This document shows positions 1 through 6,614 of a stretch of 64,000 nt of DNA, piece after piece; position 1 is the first letter of the stretch; every line of letters starts with the position of its first letter. Origin of the DNA: Streptomyces acidiscabies (GTDB taxonomy: Bacteria; Actinomycetota; Actinomycetes; Streptomycetales; Streptomycetaceae); NCBI RefSeq assembly GCF_020010905.1, contig NZ_JAGJBY010000002.1, positions 2,666,001 through 2,730,000 on the forward strand. The letters run 5' to 3'. The position numbers were made by a program, and so were the translations under genes. The notes beneath the pieces are model-generated. The model was given only the letters and a program-made list of their open reading frames with translations, was not told the origin of the DNA and did not search any database.

Positions 1-187
1 CGACCTCGCCGCGCGCGAGGACGTGGTCGGGGTCGTAGCCGGTCTGGGTCGGCAGGTCGAAGGCGACCGACAGTCCCGTCTGGCCCTTGGCGAGGTTGCG
101 GCGGTACAGCTCGTTGGACGCTTCGGCGGTGGAGTGACCGGCGTACGTCCGCATGAGCCACGGCCGGTCCTTCTGGCGCTCTGTCAT
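1..187 (-). CDS. meaA: Ethylmalonyl-CoA mutase-like protein MeaA (partial, N-terminal 62 aa)
   Basis: Only the first ~62 codons lie in the window; the gene continues off the left edge. The translation begins MTERQKDRPWLMRTYAG and includes SVAFDLPTQTGYD, the substrate-domain signature of B12-dependent acyl-CoA mutases. The N-terminus matches my recollection of the MeaA branch rather than methylmalonyl-CoA or isobutyryl-CoA mutase. The expected reaction is ethylmalonyl-CoA to methylsuccinyl-CoA in the ethylmalonyl-CoA pathway. It starts 9 bp after the stop of ccr on the same strand, so the two are almost certainly co-transcribed and perform consecutive steps. The cobalamin-binding domain cannot be seen here. 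Confidence 0.88.
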   Translation of the reverse strand, partial: MTERQKDRPWLMRTYAGHSTAEASNELYRRNLAKGQTGLSVAFDLPTQTGYDPDHVLARGEV

Positions 188-196
188 CGGATGCCC

Positions 197-1540
197 TCAG
201 ATGTTCCGGAAGCGGTTGATGGCGTCGATGTGCTGCTCGCGCTTGGCGTGGTCACGCACGCCGAGGCCTTCCTCGGGCGCCAGGCACAGGACGCCGACCT
301 TGCCCTGGTGCAGGTTGCGGTGGACGTCGTACGCGGCCTGGCCGGTCTCCTCAAGGGAGTACACCTTGGAGAGCGTCGGGTGGATCTTCCCCTTGGCGAC
401 CAGGCGGTTGGCCTCCCACGCCTCGCGGTAGTTCGCGAAGTGCGAGCCGATGATCCGCTTGAGGGACATCCACAGGTAGCGGTTGTCGTACTCGTGGTTG
501 TAGCCGGAGGTCGAGGCGCATGTGACGATCGTGCCCCCCTTGCGGGTGACGTAGACCGACGCGCCGAAGGTCTCGCGGCCCGGGTGCTCGAAGACGATGT
601 CGACGTCCTCGCCGCCGGTCAGCTCGCGGATGCGCTTGCCGAAGCGCTTCCACTCGCGCGGGTCCTGGTTGTGGTCGTCCTGCCAGAACTTGTAGTCCTC
701 GGCGGTCCGGTCGATGATCGCCTCCGCGCCCATCCGGCGGCAGATCTCCGCCTTCTGCGGGCTGCTCACCACACAGATCGGGGTGGCGCCGCCGGCCAGC
801 GCGAACTGCGTGGCGTACGAGCCGAGTCCGCCGCTCGCGCCCCAGATCAGGACGTTGTCGCCCTGCTTCATCCCGGCGCCGTTGCGCGAGACGAGCTGCC
901 GGTACGCCGTCGAGTTGACGAGGCCCGGCGAGGCGGCCTCCTCCCAGCTCAGGTGGTCCGGCTTCGGCATCAGCTGGTTCGACTTGACCAGCGCGACCTC
1001 CGCGAGGCCGCCGAAGTTCGTCTCGAAGCCCCAGATGCGCTGCTCGGGGTCGAGCATCGTGTCGTTGTGGCCGTCGGACGACTCCAGCTCGACGGACAGG
1101 CAGTGCGCGACGACTTCGTCACCGGGCTTCCAGGCGTTGACGCCGGGCCCGGTGCGCAGGACGACGCCGGCGAGGTCGGAGCCGATGACGTGGTACGGCA
1201 GGTCGTGGCGCTTCGTCAGCTCGCTGACCCTGCCGTAGCGCTCAAGGAACCCGAACGTGGACAGCGGCTCGAAGATCGACGTCCACACGGAGTTGTAGTT
1301 CACGGACGACGCCATGACGGCCACCAGGGCCTCGCCCGGGCCGAGTTCGGGCACGGGCACCTCGTCCAGGTGCAGCGACTTGCGCGGGTCCTTGTCGCGG
1401 GTCCGCATCCCCGCGAACATCTCCGTCTCGTCCTTGCGCACGGTGATCGCGCGGTACGACTCGGGCAGCGGGAGGGCGGCGAAGTCGGCGGATGTGCTCT
1501 CCGGCGACTGGATCGCCTCCAGGATGTCCTTCACGGTCAC
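197..1540 (-). CDS. ccr: Crotonyl-CoA carboxylase/reductase
   Basis: A 447-aa MDR-superfamily enzyme, the usual length for Ccr. It reductively carboxylates crotonyl-CoA to ethylmalonyl-CoA with NADPH and CO2, supplying the ethylmalonyl-CoA pathway and C4 extender units for polyketides. Visible signatures are the N-terminus MTVKDILEAIQ, the segment GFETNFGG near residues 170-175 (Phe-Glu pair associated with CO2 binding), a Rossmann motif GASGGLGSYA near 233-242, and the C-terminus AINRFRNI. The GTG start at 1540 follows GGAGG five bases upstream; a second GTG lies two codons downstream. A longer reading frame upstream has no family similarity. meaA follows 9 bp downstream. The leader is long and structured (see 1541-1910). 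Confidence 0.95.
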   Translation of the reverse strand: MTVKDILEAIQSPESTSADFAALPLPESYRAITVRKDETEMFAGMRTRDKDPRKSLHLDEVPVPELGPGEALVAVMASSVNYNSVWTSIFEPLSTFGFLERYGRVSELTKRHDLPYHVIGSDLAGVVLRTGPGVNAWKPGDEVVAHCLSVELESSDGHNDTMLDPEQRIWGFETNFGGLAEVALVKSNQLMPKPDHLSWEEAASPGLVNSTAYRQLVSRNGAGMKQGDNVLIWGASGGLGSYATQFALAGGATPICVVSSPQKAEICRRMGAEAIIDRTAEDYKFWQDDHNQDPREWKRFGKRIRELTGGEDVDIVFEHPGRETFGASVYVTRKGGTIVTCASTSGYNHEYDNRYLWMSLKRIIGSHFANYREAWEANRLVAKGKIHPTLSKVYSLEETGQAAYDVHRNLHQGKVGVLCLAPEEGLGVRDHAKREQHIDAINRFRNI

Positions 1541-1732
1541 GGTGTTGCCTCCGGCGGTGTGCGCCCCTGAGGGGAGGGCGCGGTGAGGGTGCTGGCTTCG
1601 GGGTGCGGCGGCGCTTTGTGGCGCGGGAGGTTGCCTGTGACGCAGGCGTCCGGGTGCGCGGCGACGTGGTGCGCGGGGACAACCGGCGGACGGCTGTTCG
1701 CCGTCCTCCGGCCACCCGGACAACTTCACGGT

Positions 1733-1781
1733 ATGGCACCCCGTGTCACTCGGCAAGGCACTGGGTGCCATGAAATGCGCT
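1733..1781. repeat. Inverted repeat in the ccr leader
   Basis: ATGGCACCC (1733-1741) is perfectly complementary to GGGTGCCAT (1773-1781), separated by 31 bases. It lies about 190-240 bases upstream of the ccr start. It could form a stem in a long 5' leader, or be two half-sites for a regulator. No role is proven. Confidence 0.5.
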
Positions 1782-1795
1782 CAGATGAAATCTTT

Positions 1796-1825
1796 ACTTG
1801 ACAAGTGAGCGATGATCGATCAAGT
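1796..1825. promoter_or_regulatory. ACTTG/CAAGT repeat cluster, candidate ccr operator/promoter
   Basis: ACTTGACAAGT (1796-1806) is a perfect 11-base palindrome. CAAGTG recurs as a direct repeat at 1802-1807 and 1821-1826, and TGATCGATCA (1813-1822) is another perfect palindrome between them. The cluster sits in the only AT-rich pocket upstream of ccr, so it is a plausible regulator target. The regulator is unknown; the neighbouring TetR protein is one candidate. Confidence 0.4.
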
Positions 1826-1865
1826 GGGGGTCCGGAAGTGTGGGAAAACGTGCCCTGACATGCCA

Positions 1866-1890
1866 AAACGGCCACCCGTGGGGGTGGCCG
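1866..1890 (-). terminator. Rho-independent terminator of the TetR gene
   Basis: CGGCCACCC (1869-1877) pairs with GGGTGGCCG (1882-1890) around a 4-base loop. Read on the minus strand the stem is followed by TTTTGGCA. It begins 20 bases after the tetR stop codon, so tetR and ccr are probably separate transcripts. Confidence 0.8.
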
Positions 1891-1910
1891 TCGTCACAGA
1901 GCGCTGAGGG

Positions 1911-2729
1911 TCAGCGTTCCTTGAGCGCCTGCTCGATCGCCCGCATGACCTTGTCCAGCGGCGCGTCCGTCCGGGCCACCGTCACCAGGACCTCGCCCTG
2001 CGCGGCGAGCGCCGCCGAGGGCGCCGGTACGGCGGGGGAGGGGGGTGTCGTCGCGCGCCCGAGGCCGATCCCGGTGCCGAACGTACGGCGCACGATCGCG
2101 AACGCGTGGTCCAGCTGCGCCTCCACGTCGCCCTGCCCGCCCGCGCGCAGCCAGCGCCGCAGCACGTGGTTGTGCGCGGTGACCACTGCCGACGCGGCGA
2201 CCTCGGCGAGCAGCGGGTCGTCGTTCGCGTCGTCGTCGTGCGCGTGCTCGTCGAAGTGGCCCAGGAGATAGCGCGTGAACAGCCGCTCGTAGCGGGCCAC
2301 CGAGGCGATCTCCGCCTCGCGCAGGGTGGGCACCTCGCGCGTCAGCTTGTAGCGGGCGACCGAGATCTCCGGCCGCCCCGCGTACATCTTCATGACCTCC
2401 TTGATGCCGCGGCACACGGTGTCGAGGGGGTGCTCGTGCGCCGGGGCGGCGTTCAGCACCGCCTCCGCGCGGACCAGCGTGTCGTCGTGGTCCGGGAAGA
2501 TCGCCTCCTCCTTCGAGCGGAAGTGGCGGAAGAACGTACGGCGCGCGACCCCGGCCGTCGCCGCGATCTCGTCGACGGTGGTCGCCTCGTAGCCCTTCGT
2601 CGCGAACAGCTCCATCGCGGCTGCCGCCAGTTCTCGGCGCATCTTGAGCCGCTGAGCGGCGGCACGGCTGCCTGCGGCACTCTCCGGCGCGTCGGACGGG
2701 GTACGGGAGGACTTGGCGGACTGGGGCAT
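1911..2729 (-). CDS. TetR-family transcriptional regulator
   Basis: A 272-aa protein. The helix-turn-helix domain spans about residues 30-80, with the motif LFATKGYEATTVDEIAATAGVA followed by RRTFFRHFRSKEEAIF, typical of TetR. The remaining ~190 residues form the ligand-binding part, with an acidic stretch DEHAHDDDANDD in the middle. The chosen ATG begins MPQSAKSS; an in-frame ATG six codons upstream (2747) would put the start inside a perfect palindrome (2738-2754), which makes more sense as an operator. It lies between hbd and ccr on the same strand, so a ligand such as an acyl-CoA of this pathway is a reasonable inference. Confidence 0.88.
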   Translation of the reverse strand: MPQSAKSSRTPSDAPESAAGSRAAAQRLKMRRELAAAAMELFATKGYEATTVDEIAATAGVARRTFFRHFRSKEEAIFPDHDDTLVRAEAVLNAAPAHEHPLDTVCRGIKEVMKMYAGRPEISVARYKLTREVPTLREAEIASVARYERLFTRYLLGHFDEHAHDDDANDDPLLAEVAASAVVTAHNHVLRRWLRAGGQGDVEAQLDHAFAIVRRTFGTGIGLGRATTPPSPAVPAPSAALAAQGEVLVTVARTDAPLDKVMRAIEQALKER

Positions 2730-2737
2730 GCCCCGAA

Positions 2738-2754
2738 CGTACTGCATCTGTACG
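2738..2754. promoter_or_regulatory. Candidate TetR auto-operator
   Basis: CGTACTGCATCTGTACG has perfect CGTAC/GTACG arms around 7 bases and ends 9 bases upstream of the proposed tetR ATG. A closely related sequence occurs at 4748-4763 upstream of the hbd gene, which suggests one regulator controls both. Confidence 0.5.
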
Positions 2755-2832
2755 GCCCGATGCGCAGGTCCGGGGTCCGCCCGGCCTGCGGAATCGAGCA
2801 GTCCGCCCCAGTCCGCCCGCCCTCGGAGGGGG

Positions 2833-4638
2833 TCAGCGCCGGGCATGTTCGCGGAAGCCGCGGCCCGTCTTGCGGCCGAGGCAGCCCGCGGCGACCAGGT
2901 GCTCCAGGAGCGGCGCCGGCGCGAGGCCGGGATCGCGGAACTCGCGGTGCAGGACCTTCTCGATGGCGAGGGAGACGTCCAGGCCGACGACGTCGAGGAG
3001 TTCGAAGGGGCCCATCGGGTAGCCGCCGCCGAGCCGCATCGCCGCGTCAATGTCGTCAAGGGATGCGTAGTGTTCCTGCACCATCTTGATCGCGTTGTTG
3101 AGATACGGGAACAGCAGGGCATTCACGATGAACCCCGCACGGTCTCCACAGTTGACGGGATGCTTCTTGATCGATGCACAGACCTCGTCAACAGTTGATC
3201 GAGTATCGTCCGCCGTCAACACTGTACGGACGACCTCGACCAGCTTCATCGCCGGTGCAGGGTTGAAGAAGTGCATCCCGACGACGTCTTGGGGCCGCGA
3301 CGTCGCCCGCGCGCACGCGATCACCGGCAACGACGACGTCGTGGTCGCCAGCACCGCCCCCGGCCGGCACACCTTGTCCAGCGTCGCGAACAGCTGCTGC
3401 TTGACCGCGAGATCCTCCGCGACCGCCTCGACGGCGAGATCGACGTCCGCGAATGCCTCGTACGACCCGGCCGGCGTGATCCGCCCCAGGGTCAGCGCGG
3501 CGGATTCCGCGGTGAGCCGCCCCTTGTCGACGGACCGCGCGAGGGACGTCCCGATCCGGGCCTTCGCGGCGAGGGCCTTCTCCTCGCTGCGGGCGGCCAG
3601 GACGACGTCGTACCCGGCCTTCGCGAAGACCTCCGCGATGCCGGACGCCATGGTCCCGGACCCGGCGACGCCCACGGACCGGACGGGGCGGCCGGGGACG
3701 CCGGAGGCGCCGGGGACCGGGGTGAGGGCGTCGGGGACGACGGTCGCGCTGCCGGGAGCCTCGTACGTGTAGAAGCCGCGCCCCGCCTTGCGGCCCGTGA
3801 GCCCGGCCGCGCTGAGCTGGCGCAGGATCGGCGCGGGGGCGTGCAGGCGGTCGTGGGAGGCGGCGTACAGGGCGTCCAGGACGGTGCGCGCGGTGTCGAC
3901 GCCGATCAGGTCGAGGAGCGCGAGGGGGCCCATCGGGAGGCCGCAGCCCAGGCGCATCGCCGCGTCGATGTCCTCGCGGGAGGCGTAGCGCGCCTCGTAC
4001 ATCGCCGCCGCCTGGTTGAGGTAGCCGAACAGCAGGCCGTCCGCGACGAAGCCGGGGCGGTCGCCGACGGCCACCGGCTCCTTGCCGAGTTCGACGGCCA
4101 GTTCGGTGACCGTCGCGACGGCCTGCGGGGCGGTCAGCACCGACGAGACGACCTCGACGAGCTTCATCGCGGGCGCCGGGTTGAAGAAGTGCAGGCCCAG
4201 CACGCGCTCCGGACGCGCCGACTCGGCCGCGAGCCGGGTCACGGACAGGGCGTTCGTGCCGGTCGCGAGGATCGTGTCGGGGCGCACGACGCCGTCCAGC
4301 TCGCGGAAGATCTGCTGCTTGATCTCGTACGACTCCGGCGCGACCTCGATCACCAGGTCCGCGTCGGCCGCCTCGCGCAGGTCGGTGCCCGTACGGACCA
4401 GGGCGAGCGCGTCCGCGCGCTGTTGCTCGGTGAGCCGGCCGCGGGCCACCGCGCGGGCGGTGGAGGTCTCCAGGGCGGCGACGCAGCGGGCCGCCTGCGC
4501 GGCGCTGATGTCGATGCCGATCACCCGGCGGCCGGCCTTGGCGAGGACTTCGGCGATGCCGGTGCCCATCGTGCCGAGGCCGACGACGGCGACAGTCCGC
4601 AGGGTCTGCTGGGAGGAGAGGGACAGGGGAGTGGCCAT
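2833..4638 (-). CDS. Tandem-duplicated 3-hydroxyacyl-CoA (3-hydroxybutyryl-CoA) dehydrogenase
   Basis: 601 aa made of two complete 3-hydroxyacyl-CoA dehydrogenase units, about residues 14-295 and 318-600, each with a Rossmann motif (GLGTMGTG at 20-27; GSGTMASG at 326-333) and the C-terminal helical domain with MGP and GRKxGRGF motifs. The family is normally a single ~290-aa unit. It oxidises 3-hydroxybutyryl-CoA to acetoacetyl-CoA with NAD(P), or the reverse, feeding crotonyl-CoA towards Ccr. Unit 2 keeps Ser435, His456, Glu468 and Asn506. Unit 1 keeps His150 and Glu162 but has Asn129 and Asp200 at the Ser and Asn positions. ATG with GGAG eight bases upstream. tetR lies 103 bp downstream. Confidence 0.9.
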   Translation of the reverse strand: MATPLSLSSQQTLRTVAVVGLGTMGTGIAEVLAKAGRRVIGIDISAAQAARCVAALETSTARAVARGRLTEQQRADALALVRTGTDLREAADADLVIEVAPESYEIKQQIFRELDGVVRPDTILATGTNALSVTRLAAESARPERVLGLHFFNPAPAMKLVEVVSSVLTAPQAVATVTELAVELGKEPVAVGDRPGFVADGLLFGYLNQAAAMYEARYASREDIDAAMRLGCGLPMGPLALLDLIGVDTARTVLDALYAASHDRLHAPAPILRQLSAAGLTGRKAGRGFYTYEAPGSATVVPDALTPVPGASGVPGRPVRSVGVAGSGTMASGIAEVFAKAGYDVVLAARSEEKALAAKARIGTSLARSVDKGRLTAESAALTLGRITPAGSYEAFADVDLAVEAVAEDLAVKQQLFATLDKVCRPGAVLATTTSSLPVIACARATSRPQDVVGMHFFNPAPAMKLVEVVRTVLTADDTRSTVDEVCASIKKHPVNCGDRAGFIVNALLFPYLNNAIKMVQEHYASLDDIDAAMRLGGGYPMGPFELLDVVGLDVSLAIEKVLHREFRDPGLAPAPLLEHLVAAGCLGRKTGRGFREHARR

Positions 4639-5000
4639 TGAGGGACTCCAGGAAGAGGTGACGACTGGGAGAGCGCCGGGTACGCCGAGGGGCGCGCGGG
4701 GCGCGGAGAAGTGCGGGTGATGCCGGGCTGCGAGCGCACACGCCCGCCATACAGATACGTACGGCCGGATGCGTACGGCTTGTCCGGCTCGTACGGCGGA
4801 GAGATGCGACCGGCCCTGTCCCGGAGCCGGGTCGTGCTTCCCACGGTGGCTGCGTCACCAGGCCGCCATGGGGAGGTACGCGGGAGGGTGTCCCGCTCGT
4901 CTGAGCTTAACCCGCGAGTAACGAGCGCGCCAGCCCCTGGAAGCAGCGGACTTCGCGAACCCGTTCCCCTCCTGGTCGCACCCCGCCTACGCTCTGAATC
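4639..5000. other. 362-bp divergent intergenic region between hbd and the HEAT-repeat gene
   Basis: No gene is visible. It must hold the promoters of both flanking genes. CGTACGG occurs three times (4758-4764, 4772-4778, 4790-4796), and the first copy is part of a sequence resembling the tetR operator. I could not assign -35/-10 elements with confidence. Confidence 0.5.
4748..4763. promoter_or_regulatory. Candidate TetR operator upstream of hbd
   Basis: CATACAGATACGTACG resembles the palindrome at the tetR promoter read on the minus strand (CGTACAGATGCAGTACG), sharing TACAGAT then C then GTACG with one base fewer. It lies 110-125 bp upstream of the hbd start. Confidence 0.4.
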
Positions 5001-5576
5001 ATGGACGAGGAGTCGCGGTCGCTCATGGAGCGCTTACGGCGGGAGTCGGGCGGGGGCGAGCCCTTCGAGCGGCTCGCGACGGCCGGTGTGGACGAGCTGG
5101 CCGCGGTGCTCACCGAGCCCGGACGGCCGCTGTGGGCACGGGAGTTGGCCGCGTACCGGCTCGGCCTCGCGGGGGACCGGCGGGCCTTCGAGGCCCTCGT
5201 TCTCCTCCTCAACCACCGCGACCCCCCGCGCTGCGCCTCCGCCGCGCACGCGCTGACCCGCCTCGGCGACCCCCGCACGGCCCGCGCGGCGGCGGCCCTC
5301 GCGACCAACGAACTGCGCGTCGCGTACGCGCTCCAGCCGGTCCGCCTGCTGGCCGCGCTCGCCGCTCCCGAGTCGGTCCCGGCCCTGATCACGACCCTCC
5401 GCCGCCGCCTCACCCCCCACGACCCGTACCGCCGGGTGGCGCTGGCCTGCATCGAGGGCCTCGGCGCGCTCCGCGATCCCCGCGCGCGGCCGGTGCTGGA
5501 GGAGACCCTGGCCCATCCGGCGCTGGCGGAGGCCGGGGCGCGGGCGCTGCGGAGGATTCCGGTTCGGCGCCGGTGA
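5001..5576 (+). CDS. HEAT-repeat protein with a TTA (bldA) codon
   Basis: A 191-aa protein of alpha-helical repeats (ARELAAYRLGLAGD, CASAAHALTRLGDPRTARAA, VALACIEGLGALRDPRARPVLEE), typical of HEAT/PBS-lyase-like scaffolds that bind other proteins. No catalytic motif, signal peptide or membrane segment is visible, so it is cytoplasmic with unknown partners. The ATG is supported by the repeat pattern, although the ribosome binding site is poor. Codon 12 (5034-5036) is TTA, the leucine codon read only by the developmentally regulated bldA tRNA in Streptomyces. I found no other in-frame TTA codon in this window, so translation may be restricted to late growth. It is transcribed away from hbd. Confidence 0.8.
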   Translation: MDEESRSLMERLRRESGGGEPFERLATAGVDELAAVLTEPGRPLWARELAAYRLGLAGDRRAFEALVLLLNHRDPPRCASAAHALTRLGDPRTARAAAALATNELRVAYALQPVRLLAALAAPESVPALITTLRRRLTPHDPYRRVALACIEGLGALRDPRARPVLEETLAHPALAEAGARALRRIPVRRR

Positions 5577-5611
5577 GACGGGTACGGCGCGTGTGACGTC
5601 CTGGCAGGTGA

Positions 5612-6157
5612 TCAGCCGCCCACCTCCCCCACGTACCGCACCTCCGGCACCGCCACCCCGTCCACCTCGAACGGTTCCTCCGTGCCGTCAGGAGCGAGCC
5701 CCGCGCGCTCGTAGAACCGGCGTGCGCGGGGGTTGCCCTTGAGGACCCACAGGTACAGCCGCTCGCACCCCCGCGCGGCGAGCTGCCGGCGCGTCTCCTG
5801 GAGGAGCACGTGTCCGACACCGGTACCGAAGGAGGCCGCGTCCACGTACAGGGCGTACAACTCCGCATCGCCCGTAAGAAGTTCACCGTCCCGGTACGGC
5901 CCGTGACACACCCACCCGACGACCGCACCGGCACGCTCGGCGACGAGGTTGACCACGTCCTCACCGGCGTTCGCGAAGTGGGCGCGGCGGCGGTCGGCGT
6001 CCTCGGGGACGGAGAGGGAGTCGAGGTAGGGCTGGGGGACCAGACCCCGGTAGGCGCTCTGCCAGCCGCGCACGCGGATCTCGGCGACGCGGGGGCAGTC
6101 GGCGAGGACCATGGGGCGGACCGGGAGCGGGGTCGGCGTGATCGGCGGTGGTGTCAT
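5612..6157 (-). CDS. GNAT-family N-acetyltransferase
   Basis: A 181-aa GNAT protein. After a Pro/Thr-rich start, VRPMVLADCPRVAEIRVRGWQSAYRGL is a typical first strand and helix. Motif A is ELYALYVDAASFGTGVGHVLL near residues 90-110, carrying the acetyl-CoA pyrophosphate loop in the variant form GTGVGH, and NPRARRFYERAGL near 140 is motif B. It should transfer an acetyl group to an amine; the substrate is unknown. Its ATG overlaps the stop of the upstream RidA-family gene as ATGA (6154-6157), so the two are translationally coupled. The gene is convergent with the HEAT-repeat gene. Confidence 0.85.
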   Translation of the reverse strand: MTPPPITPTPLPVRPMVLADCPRVAEIRVRGWQSAYRGLVPQPYLDSLSVPEDADRRRAHFANAGEDVVNLVAERAGAVVGWVCHGPYRDGELLTGDAELYALYVDAASFGTGVGHVLLQETRRQLAARGCERLYLWVLKGNPRARRFYERAGLAPDGTEEPFEVDGVAVPEVRYVGEVGG

Positions 6158-6552
6158 GGCGCGGTCACCGCCAACGCCTCGATCTCCATGAGGAATTCGG
6201 GCCGGACCAGTGCGGAGACCTGGACGGCGGAGGCGGCGGGGAGCCGGTCGTCGGGGATGTGGGCTGCGCGGGCTTCGCGGATCGCGGGCATGTATGCCAT
6301 GTCCGTGACGAAGTAGGTGAGTTTGACGACGTCGCCGAAGGTCGCGCCCGCCGAGGCGAGGCAGCGGCGGAGGTTCTCGAAGACCTGGCAGGCCTGGGCA
6401 CCGGGGTCGCCTGCACCGACCAACTCGCCCCCCTCGTCAAGGGCGACCTGGCCGGAGACGGCGACCAGGCGGCCGGTGCCGGCGACCACGTGGCTGTACT
6501 GCGTGGCGGGGGCGACGCCGTCGGGGGCCGGGATGCGGGTCAGATCGCTCAT
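6154..6552 (-). CDS. RidA (YjgF/YER057c/UK114)-family protein
   Basis: A 132-aa protein of the Rid fold: PATQYSHVVAGTGRLVAVSGQVALD at the N-terminus and QACQVFENLRRCLASAGATFGDVVKLTYFVTD in the middle. Active RidA enzymes hydrolyse reactive enamines or imines with a conserved Arg near the C-terminus (PAR). Here that position reads PAAS (Ala107), so this protein probably belongs to a Rid subgroup without classic imine deaminase activity. The ATG at 6552 (MSDLTR) is chosen over one six codons upstream because it fits the family start. It is coupled by a 4-bp overlap to the GNAT gene. Confidence 0.85.
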   Translation of the reverse strand: MSDLTRIPAPDGVAPATQYSHVVAGTGRLVAVSGQVALDEGGELVGAGDPGAQACQVFENLRRCLASAGATFGDVVKLTYFVTDMAYMPAIREARAAHIPDDRLPAASAVQVSALVRPEFLMEIEALAVTAP

Positions 6553-6614
6553 GCACCCATCATGGATCACGGGTCTGACAACGCCCCCGGCCCTTCAGTT
6601 CGACGGACCCTGTC

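Larger units (their letters stand above)
1541..1910. other. 370-bp intergenic region: ccr leader and promoter region
   Basis: No gene is supported here. On the minus strand it is upstream of ccr; on the same strand tetR ends at 1911. It holds, from right to left, the tetR terminator (1869-1890), an AT-rich pocket around 1780-1825 that is the likeliest site of the ccr promoter, a 9-bp inverted repeat (1733-1741 with 1773-1781), and a C/G-rich leader ending in the ccr ribosome binding site. I see no B12-box or other riboswitch core, although the operon encodes a B12-dependent mutase. Confidence 0.6.

Noticed and set aside
23..1570. Long plus-strand frames opposite ccr and many similar shadows opposite other genes (for example 2106-3089, 3271-4641, 12643-15429, 47555-50809).
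   Set aside because: They are antisense to genes with clear family motifs, are Arg/Val/Gly-rich and have no recognisable domains; long antisense frames are expected at this G+C.
1541..1910. Cobalamin riboswitch expected before a ccr-meaA operon.
   Set aside because: I found no B12-box sequence or matching arms in the leader.
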